Below, in pieces: positions 55,733 through 64,000 of a DNA stretch of 64,000 nt. Source of the DNA: Paramacrobiotus metropolitanus (taxonomy: Eukaryota; Tardigrada; Eutardigrada; Parachela; Macrobiotidae). A program made the position numbers and the translations under genes. The stretch is from the NCBI RefSeq assembly GCF_019649055.1, contig NW_026570228.1:806001-870000 (forward strand), given 5' to 3'. The notes under the pieces were generated by a model that searched no databases, was not told where the DNA came from, and saw only the letters and a list, made by a program, of their open reading frames with translations. Numbering within the stretch: position 1 is the first letter of the stretch; the number at the start of each line of letters is the position of its first letter.

Positions 55733-58700
55733 TCAGCTACACAAGAGCGCTTTTCGGCGTACAACAAATCTATTACGGGTGTACGCTACTGTAAGTTCAT
55801 TACAACTGCCAACCCAGGCAATTTCTGTTGCTGCTCGATGGGATTATATGTCGTGGCCGCAGAGAGCGTAATATGCTTACCGCATCACTTAATGACCGCT
55901 TTTTATCAACAATAGTTGTCTTTGCCGTCGTGTCAAGGCGATCACCGATGAATGCAACAGGGAACTGACAATGCACACAGTGACGGGGGTGAAATCCATT
56001 GTGGGAACGATTTTGTAGTGTTTGATCTGGAAACCGTTTCTGCCTGGAACCAGCCCAGGCATCACGTCAAAATATGGGCCTGAACTACAGCGTGTTTTAA
56101 TCCTGATAACTATTATCAGGACCCACTGTATACAGGCCTAATAGGGCGGCTGAGCAGTACGAGATGACGTAAAAGTAGGTGAGACAGTTGAACACAGCTG
56201 CAGTGCAGAAAACTGCGTTCTCTTTCGTTTTACGACCTTCCCTAGTTCCAAATTCATTTACAGTCATTGAGTTTTAAGTGTGAAATGTACCAATCTTTTA
56301 TTCTTATCAAAATGTATCGTGGAAAATGGGTTTATGAAGTGTAAATTGGAAAAAGAAGCAAACCACTGCAACGACGGTGCAGCTCCATTCATGCTGTACT
56401 GTATTCAGTGTATTGTTCTATATACACGCTGTGTTGCAGCCTTTGCTGCATTGACTTTAATTGCTTACGAAGCCATTATTTTTTTCTTCCTTTTCTCTGT
56501 GTTATAGTGATTAGTGAGTGAAAGTCCATGCTGAACATGTCGGAGCTGGTCAAGGAAATCTTTTGTGAGATTCCCTTTAACTGATGCAGTACGTCGTGTG
56601 GATGGTATTGCTCTCCATTCCCACGAATATTGTCGTATACACATCATTTTTATTGGTCAAATCATACTTGGGGGCAAAGTAAAGAAAGAAACATGCAAAC
56701 TACAGCAAGAAAATCTCATTTAATTTATCCAGCCCTTCCATCGTGCCAAGCACTGACGCCGCGTTACCCCGCTGAATCTCTATCGACAAGCGCTGTCGTA
56801 TATGTTTTTTGATGCGATTTGTCCACGTTTTTAAAGAGCGACAGCCACAAGTTTCTCACGTAATGCTACTTTTATAACAGGTCATCTTCTCACAAACAAA
56901 CAGAAATTTTAGCGCATAAACAATCATTTTATTACTTTCATCGCAGATTAATTGTAAGAAAACTGGAAACACTGGAAAAATTTATTGGAGTTGCGGGGAA
57001 GCACACGACAAAACACCTTATTGTAAAATATTCAATTATTCGTCTCGAATGTTGTCCGGTTAAGTATTCTGCCGCTTCTTTATAATAAACGATCTACACG
57101 CTGTCCTTCGCTGCAAAAAGGTTACAAAACAATGCGTGCCGGTACACGTTGTTGCCTGGTGGGGCGGAATATTCCAGGGTGCGACGATCATTCCAGAAAG
57201 CGAAAACGTCGCCAAGATTATGAATGGATAATCGTTCGCCAGACGTTGACGTCAAACCATTCTCCAGTCGGTCACTACCAGCTGATGCATCTTTAAATAT
57301 TTTGCTGCAACAATCAAAAGGCGTGCTGCATAATAAATCAGGGATATCATCGTAATTAAGTTTTGCCCAAAGCGAGGTAGCAAACAGCCGTCAGGACAGT
57401 TGCCGTGCCCGGTCGCACGTCGATTCTTTGGCTATCGCTGCGCTTTCCGACAATTTGCTAACCTTAACCGACATGTAGCCGATTCGCACAGCTTGCACGC
57501 CGCCAAACTAAAGGCCAAAAATATACTTTTTCTATGAAATCGTTGGCCGGAATTTCAGTTTCGTTTCTTTTGCCGGTTCGATTTTAATTTTTTTTTAAAT
57601 TTCTCAGTGCTTTCTTTTTCTACTGGGTTTTATAAGTTTTTTTTAAACCGCCGACAGAAGATCATCAACGAATTGCCGCGCTGTTTTGACAGATATTCAT
57701 TCACAAACTGTCAATGATCGCTTTGTTGTACCAACAAATCGACTAGTGACCGCTTTACTGGATTACAAACAGTGGGCAGCAAATTAGCGGTCAGCAAGGT
57801 AGCGGTCAGGAAGTCGTGGCTGTGCCTAAGACAGATTGTGTATACCGTGTAAAGGCGCCAGTTGCTTAGTTTTTGCATTGGATATCATCTTACGATCTTT
57901 ACTTTTGAGGAATGCTTTATCTCAACTCAACAATAAGTAATATTAATAAAAGTAAAACTTTTGGAAGATAAATTAAAAAGGTAACACTGTCATACTTTAC
58001 GATTATCTTAATCGACTTGTTATCGATTTTCGAATCGCTTCGGTTTACATACGTATTTAAAAGCTTTTTAACTGCAACGCAGACAGAACATTCCCGCAAG
58101 TGCAAAGTACGGTAATTCATTCAAGGAGAGCTACACCACAGTCACTGTGACTGGAGGCTAAAACACTTGCAGCTGACAAATCGAATATAAGAGCTCAAAA
58201 GTGCAAAAGCGTCATGTGGCATACTAAAGTAGTACTATCGGCTACTGTTTAAACAGTTTTGTCCTTTTTGATACTCGTAGCTGTGGTTTTCGACTGCATT
58301 TGAAATGAATCTTAAATTCGTTTCATGATTTTTCTTGCGTCTAACTAACTTCATCAAATTTATATCAGGTACAAGAAAGTTGTTGTTCCATATACTAAGG
58401 TCATCTTAATTTAAGAGTAATGGTTCTCCTGGTTTCAGAACAACCTTTATCAGAACAACCTTTGACGCATTTAATGCGTCAAACTGTTGCCAGTATATTA
58501 CAAAAACGTGTATTCCACCGACACACTCGAAATGTGTGGAATGTCCCGCCGTGTAGATGTCCAGCCACGAAATGTTGCTGCAAATTGATTTTGCGGCAAC
58601 CATATGTGCTGCGGCAAGGTGTCCACGGCGAAATGCCGCAGTGTCTAACACCTATTTGGCCGCAGTTTTAAAATGTTTTTGTACGCGTGGTTGTCCTGCC

Positions 58701-59170
58701 ATTGCCCATTAAGCTGTTCCTCTTTTCATCCACATTTTTCAGTTTAATAGCATTCAAATAATAACGCCGGCAAATCCTCGGCCGTCTCATTCTCCTATAT
58801 TTCATTCAAAAAGGTTGCTGCTAAATCACACCACGCACCGAAATGTTTTCATACAACAGGAAAAGAATAAAGAAAGAAATCAATACAAGTAGAAGTTGAT
58901 AATAAGGAAAGAAGTTGAATTAAAGCAAACTTCACCATTTACTGACAGCAGCGTAGGAGCCAAGATGGTAATTGTCAGTGACCCAAGCAATATATATTCC
59001 TTGACAACCTCAAAATAAAATGGTTTGCACATTATTGCCACAAAAATATGGCTAGAATTTTTTAGTTTCTTTTAATTTTTATTCAGCGTAATAATCCAAT
59101 CAGTGCACCCTGTTCGTATATTAACGGAAGTTGAAGCGAGCATCTATACCAGAATTAAATCTAGGAAACT
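55733..59170. other. Long intergenic region, no supported gene
   Basis: It contains a short hairpin CCTGATAA/TTATCAGG (56102-56120) and a BTB-like scrap at 56144-56170 (GGGCGGC, GAGCAGTACGAGATGACG). A hairpin TTTGACGCAT/ATGCGTCAAA lies near 58462-58484, and GCGGCA-rich sequence at 58550-58640. A 54-codon ATG frame at 57132-57296 (RKRKRRQDYEW) is not recognisable. Otherwise AT-rich without features. Confidence 0.45.
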
Positions 59171-60223
59171 TTACGGCTGCTTGTTCCAGAACTGGGTAAC
59201 CTTCTTTCGCAGAACGGCCCTAACACCCTGTGACATAAGGACAACTAAAACAGGGTCCAGAACCGGCTGCACAAAATTCACGGGCAGCAGATATGGAATC
59301 ACACTGTTTTCCAGCGGCGTCAGAGGTCGGAATGAACCGACCATAAAAATGGTCTCATACGGCAACCAGCTAATCACCGCCGCAATAGTCAATGCTGTAA
59401 ACATTGCAAAAAATCCTTTGCGTTTTTCGGCAGTCTGTCCTGCATTGGCTGACGGTCCGCTGGCTGATACTCCCGTGCTGCGCCGGCTGGGAATAATGGA
59501 GCTCTGATTGCGCCGTTTTACCACTACATAAATCCAAGCCAGAAGAACGATAATACCCGGAAACTCGTAAACCAGCATCTGCGCCGTCTTGTACCACACT
59601 GGCATTCCGTCCGTATTCACGTAGCAGCCATACGTGCGCCGTAGAGCGGGCGCATTTTCATCCAGCATGTCCGTGATAACGCCCGGCAGACACACTGCAT
59701 GCACATACGCCACGATGAAGACAATCGACGCCAGCGCCAGTTTTGTGGAATGGTAATGGCGATACAATATCGGCATGCCCACCGCCCAGACACGGTTTAA
59801 TGCAATGACAATATGGACGTTTTCCGGCAGACCGGTAATGCACCAAGCCACATAATTGCGAAAGTTACACAGCTTCGTGTTCCAGAAAATATGGGGACAC
59901 AGTTCCCGCACTGCCATGTTGAATCCGTGCACGGATTTCAGGGCATTGAACAGCAGCATAGCGTTGACATAGGTGGCAAAGGATGAACGTAGCTCCGGTG
60001 TTGTGATATAGATGATGCCTAAACCACCGTTTAAGATCAGCATCGCTATACTGCAGATAAGCATTAACAGGGATGGGGATGTCCACCCTGCACAAGTTGG
60101 TGGTATGTTGTTCAATTCAATTTTTGTGAGATTTCCGGACAATAGTAAAGCCGTGCGGTTCTCCATTCCGAACTGATAGTAGACCGATATGTTCACTGAC
60201 GCTGATTGACGCAGTCCATCCAT
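59171..60223 (-). CDS. Rhodopsin-like orphan GPCR, 350 aa
   Basis: Single exon from ATG 60223 to the stop at 59171; the frame is open further upstream (to 60265) but without ATG. N-glycosylation sites NIS, NRT and NLT precede TM1 (SLLMLICSIAMLILNGG). The TM3 end reads ALNRVWAVGMPILYRHYHS (NRVWA about 143-147). TM5 is FPGIIVLLAWIYVVV; loop 3 is long and Ser-rich (SSIIPSRRSTGVSAS) with KRRNQ and EKRKG basic ends. TM6 has ISWLPYETIF and TM7 VLDPVLVVLMSQG, with a short tail KVTQFWNKQP. Same NR-WA-P-YR-H signature as the other receptors here but otherwise only distantly related. Nearest to the broken gene at 23087-24138 in TM7 (LDPV). Ligand unknown. Confidence 0.87.
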   Translation of the reverse strand: MDGLRQSASVNISVYYQFGMENRTALLLSGNLTKIELNNIPPTCAGWTSPSLLMLICSIAMLILNGGLGIIYITTPELRSSFATYVNAMLLFNALKSVHGFNMAVRELCPHIFWNTKLCNFRNYVAWCITGLPENVHIVIALNRVWAVGMPILYRHYHSTKLALASIVFIVAYVHAVCLPGVITDMLDENAPALRRTYGCYVNTDGMPVWYKTAQMLVYEFPGIIVLLAWIYVVVKRRNQSSIIPSRRSTGVSASGPSANAGQTAEKRKGFFAMFTALTIAAVISWLPYETIFMVGSFRPLTPLENSVIPYLLPVNFVQPVLDPVLVVLMSQGVRAVLRKKVTQFWNKQP

Positions 60224-61946
60224 GCCCAGTGGCAAATGAGAGGCTAGGTTTTCATCCAGTGTCACAACAGAGAAAAGTTCCAGCCGCTCGATTTTCAGAT
60301 ATTATATCAAATGTGTACGTATCAGGTTAAAGTTGACTGCAAAGGACCGCTGATGCATAGCTGCGACAAACATGTTATTACGTCCAGTCATAAAAAATTA
60401 TTGAGGCTGGAGAACAATGGCCTAGTGGCCAATCGCTAAATAATGTACGGGCGACTGGCAGAATTGCACGGGCAAAAACGACGTATTTCATGAATTATTC
60501 GTCTCCTTTTCGCGCAATGAACTGTCGGCGTTTGTTTTGCTTGTTTGGTTCAGGGTCGCTAGAGGTGGTGCAGACAGTCTGCTGACGGGTGGGAATATTC
60601 CGCATTCTCGGATGCGAAGGTATATTCATTATTCCGCAATATACGTAGCACGACTACGAACGACATATTGCATTCTTAATCGCCTGTCCGACATTCAATC
60701 TTTCTCCAACCGGTTAATGCCGATGTCCAAGTGACGCAGTTCAAAGTAAAAATGTTTTGCTTCCCGAATATTGAATAGAATCTGAGGGTTGCCGCAATCA
60801 TGTTTACCTCGAGAAGCTTGCAAATAACAGAAATTTGACTTTCTCCATATAGTAACAAAGCCCGACCACAAATATCTGATAAGTTCCATTAATTTACGAA
60901 AGGGCACCTTGGCATTTAGAATGTCGGCGTATCCATCCAGTCAGCCGATCAGCCGGATGTCGGCATATTCCTACAATGACATACATTATGATTTGCTTCC
61001 AGTTCGCGTTATAAGTTATCAGAACAACTTTTACGATCAGCAACAAAATTCGTTTCGGTTTGTATTCAGCGGGCTCATTTTCCGTGTTTTAAATCGGAAA
61101 ATTTTCGGTTTTCGCAAATGGATAGGATACGTAGTATACGTAGGAAATAGTTTTATTTGAATAATTTAAACTACTCAGAAAAGTATGGAGGCTTAAATAC
61201 ACAACGACGAAAACAGATTCGTATAGGGTAAGCAACGCTCAAGAGCCATGGTGCACAGATCTTGCGTAAATGCAAGCTAGGGCCTTAATTACTTTTACGC
61301 ACGTCACGATCGTCGCACCGTACAATGTTTACAGCAGATTGCATTGAACTGCAACGTTGTAAACTTGTAACCATTAACCGGAAATGAATCTATGCTGTTT
61401 GTAATACGTAAGCGCAAACGAACTTCGTTAATTAAAGAAAGGCCGTGTTACAGTAATCAATGAGCATATGCAGATAAGTTTTTATTAAGGATTCTGTTCC
61501 AATCAGGTTGCATTGTAAAGTCACTACAGTGTATGACATGACTAATTCTTCAACAGATTATAGAAGAAGACTAGCATAGGTGTTTGTGGTACTGACCTTT
61601 CGTCCGTCCATGGTGCACTGATCTTTGGTAAATAAAAGTAGAATAACTGCTTTTTATATGCAAGTTGCAGTCAATGTATCCTTCATAACATTAAACCCTT
61701 GAAGCAGATTGCATTGTATTTTTAGAGTTGTTCAGACCGAAAACGAGTATATCTCTGCCATTCGTAAACCGTAAACGCAAAGGAACTTTAATAATTAAAT
61801 AAAAAGCTTGTTGCAGTAAACGAAGAGTATATACAGATAATCTTTTATTAAGGACTTTATTTTGGCCCTCGTTGTACCGTGTACGAAACGGTTAATTTTT
61901 TCAGGCAATTAAAGGATAAGCAATAATTGTAACCCTGTAATTGTGA
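60224..61946. other. Intergenic region with diverged tandem repeat
   Basis: 5' flank of the minus-strand GPCR, then AT-rich sequence without a supported gene. 61240-61880 holds two diverged copies of an about 362-bp unit. Confidence 0.5.
61240..61880 (+). repeat. Two diverged tandem copies, period about 362 bp
   Basis: CCATGGTGCACAGATCTT (about 61242) and CCATGGTGCACTGATCTT (about 61608) open the copies. AGCAGATTGCATTG, TTCGTAA or ATACGTAA before CGCAAA, and TTTTATTAAGGA follow in the same order in both. Many substitutions; old. Confidence 0.6.
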
Positions 61947-62459
61947 TCTTCCCTCTATCCAGAAAAGGGTTTCTTACTGGACCCGAAAGGTCTTTCAGCG
62001 AAGGATCGCAAAAGGCCGGATGTGATCACACTCGTACCATGGGAACGCGGAAAGCCGCTGGCTGTCGACGTGACTTCCGTGGACACACTTGCTGCCTCGT
62101 ATATCGACCGCACCTCAATGAATGCTGGGGCCGCAGCTGAACACGCCGAAAGAGCAAAACTGACGAAACACAGCTGGCTGCAGTCACGCTATAACTTCAT
62201 GGCGGCAGCATTCGAAATTACGGACCGTGGGGAGATGGAACAAAAAGGCTTATGGAGAAGGTTGGAAGCGGCATCGTCACCGCCACAGGCCAGAAACGTG
62301 CGAAAGAGTTCTTTAGACAACGATCCAGATACAACGGGGGAATGCGATTTGTGTAATGGGTACAATTCCCGATCAGGACAGCATTGAGGAAGTGTTTCTG
62401 TTATAAATGTTTTCTAGTACTAAGTTTGTACTTGTGACATGATACTTATTAAAGGTTCA
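61947..62459 (+). mobile_element. C-terminal fragment of a reverse-transcriptase-type (non-LTR-like) element
   Basis: Open from 61947 to the stop at 62387 (146 codons, no start). GFLLDPKGLSAKDRKRPDVI, then TLVPWERGKPLAVDVTSVDT, followed by TSMNAGAAAEHAERAKLTK and YNFMAAAFEI. From memory this matches the conserved C-terminal block of proteins annotated as reverse transcriptases in many invertebrate genomes, where the RPDG...PW...G...D.T..DT pattern looks like a PD-(D/E)XK-type nuclease fold. No reverse transcriptase domain lies upstream in the window, so it is a 5'-truncated fragment. The 3' tail (62386-62459) also occurs at 53692-53773. Family assignment is by recall only. Confidence 0.6.
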
Positions 62460-64000
62460 TACACGTTTGTTACTGATACTACTGCATTCATCATAGAAGC
62501 CGTCCGTGGCATAAAATGCCATTCAGCAGTTTTACATTGATCTACAGATATAGAAGTATCGGAATTTGTAATCTGGAGTATTTAGACGATAGTAAGGCGT
62601 TATAACTAGTAACCAGCAGAGGGCTCAAGCTTTATCCTTGAAAAACCTTTTGCATTACAAAGCAAAAGGACGACATTTGTCACCGGCGGAAAGGTAAACG
62701 GGCTGAGGATTAAAGGTTAGAGGCGCTGCTTCAACCTTTCCGTCGGAATCCGTCATAAAAATTGATAAAAAAACATAAAAAAACCTTTTTGCCGACGGGA
62801 CTTTTGATGTATATCAACCTTTCTCTCGAATCGGTCAACCTTTGTGCGGCGACGGCATTCAATGGTCACACAATATATCAATGTGTTGCGATAATAAACC
62901 ATTACAAGCCGCACCAACCAACCATTCTGCCGGATCAACTTGTTCAACAGAAAGGTGATCAGGTTCAAAGTAGCACAGTTGATCCGCTGAGTGCTAAATA
63001 TTGTTGAATGCCGCCCTGTTCGCATCTTACGGCCCGAGCGGACTTCATTGGTCATTCAATGATCACTTGCGCTGTTATCTCACAGCGGTATTTCTCCTGG
63101 TTTCCACTCTGAGGGCCATTATCACTCAAAACGTTTACTGGATTAGGTTTTCGGTCTGCTGCAGATACAATATTTACGTGCTGCTGAAGATTAAGAAAAA
63201 ACCGGATCAAGAATAAACTGCATATTATGAGGACATGATACAAGGATGCTACCGAGTGGACAGCGGGGAAGTTGGCAAACTGAGGTAAAGATCGTGTATC
63301 CATAATAACTCCTAAGTACAGCCTGGCTGAGCCTGCGTATATCCATCATAACGTAGTAACTAATCATAATTACTGTAGTAATGTCGTAGTATAGGCAAAG
63401 TATCGTCATAACAGGAAATAATGTCAAATACCATCTTTTCTGCCGAATACGAATAGAAATTAGACACGCTAGACCATTGCAGAAATATTCAGCGCCGTCA
63501 ATTGTGTGGCATTCCCAGCACACTTTCGACCTGCGAAGCGCTTCTGGTCTCACTGGTGGCAGCGAGAGGAAGGTTACGGCTTAGCATTAGCTTCCCACGC
63601 AGTGCTATGTTCATTTGCTGAAGGTTAAAATAGCCGAAAAAGGTTTTTGTGAATTTTCTTGATGTGCTACTGCCATGTTGTATTTATTTTTTTGCTTACA
63701 CTTCTGGAATGCACTGGAATGACTGGATGACAGTGTATTAACCCAGCAAGTTCACTGCCTTTTCAAATTCCGTAAGCGACTACAGTACATCTTGCAGATA
63801 TGCAGCTTCAGACTGAATATTAACCAGATATCAAATATGCAATAAAATATTTGTCACAATTTAAATAAAATGAGCAGTATCCTGTAAACTTGGACTCATC
63901 GCACTACCTCTTAATGACCTTCATGACTAACACGATTCCGTCGATTTTTAACATGGCTTGCTGCAACCACGCGACTGCTGCATTTCAGTGTCTTAATTTC
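62460..64000. other. Intergenic region to window end, nothing firmly recognised
   Basis: A minus-strand open frame of 120 codons (63191-63553) begins with KVCWECHTIDGAEYFCNG and a hydrophobic stretch. The cysteine spacing faintly recalls Ly6-type proteins, but no signal exon was found. Repeated CAACCTTT words occur at 62720-62860. No other feature. Confidence 0.4.

Noticed and set aside
57132-57296. Small frame with MRAGTRCCLVGRNIPGC as a THAP-like zinc finger
   Set aside because: Cysteine spacing and the invariant Trp and AVPTIF positions of THAP domains are not present.
63191-63553. Ly6-type secreted protein on the minus strand
   Set aside because: Only a CWECHTIDG-like start is suggestive. 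No signal exon, no full cysteine pattern, no clear splice model.

Overview
The window looks like a gene-sparse accessory region of an animal nuclear genome. Genes have GT-AG introns, and TATA boxes and AATAAA signals are present. The proteins belong to animal families: MATH-BTB, rhodopsin-like GPCR, protein kinase plus Kelch, and a gustatory-type receptor. The GPCRs carry NR(I/V)WA in place of the usual DRY motif. From memory that resembles lineage-expanded receptors of tardigrades, so a tardigrade or another small ecdysozoan is my best guess. I could not test this.

The backbone is a dispersed and tandem array of two-exon MATH-BTB genes (speckle-type POZ-like). Plus-strand members lie at 2-286 (partial), 6683-7795, 10175-11883, 16558-18104, 21185-22473, 26812-28156, 35770-37152, 39331-40734, 42239-43563 and 45075-46399. 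One minus-strand member lies at 51494-52635, and there is a relic at 4815-4964. In the ten members where both exons are visible, one phase-2 intron lies at the same place: exon 1 holds a MATH-like domain, exon 2 a linker, BTB and part of a BACK/3-box region. Such proteins usually act as substrate adaptors of Cullin-3 ubiquitin ligases. The array shows birth-and-death evolution: a 2.83-kb tandem duplication with a chimeric middle gene, a 434-bp duplication inside one gene, truncated copies and broken copies.

Between them sit four rhodopsin-like GPCR genes (12782-14221, 23087-24138, 49570-50667, 59171-60223) and a GPCR relic. Other genes are a gustatory-receptor-like gene (54611-55732), a broken kinase-Kelch fusion gene (2055-4116), a three-exon secreted cysteine-rich protein gene with duplicated 3' exons (32440-33221) and its pseudogene relic (29465-29620), and a predicted small two-exon orphan gene (4281-4591).

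The spaces hold non-autonomous DNA elements: a 687-bp foldback flanked by TTAA and a 745-bp Tc1/mariner-type element flanked by TA. They also hold a roughly 50-bp minisatellite, several perfect hairpins and palindromes, an old dispersed repeat, and the C-terminal fragment of a reverse-transcriptase-type element near 62 kb. No tRNA, CRISPR array or prokaryotic feature was recognised. A recurring oddity is that several otherwise well-preserved genes are broken by single-base shifts, which may be real decay or residual assembly error.
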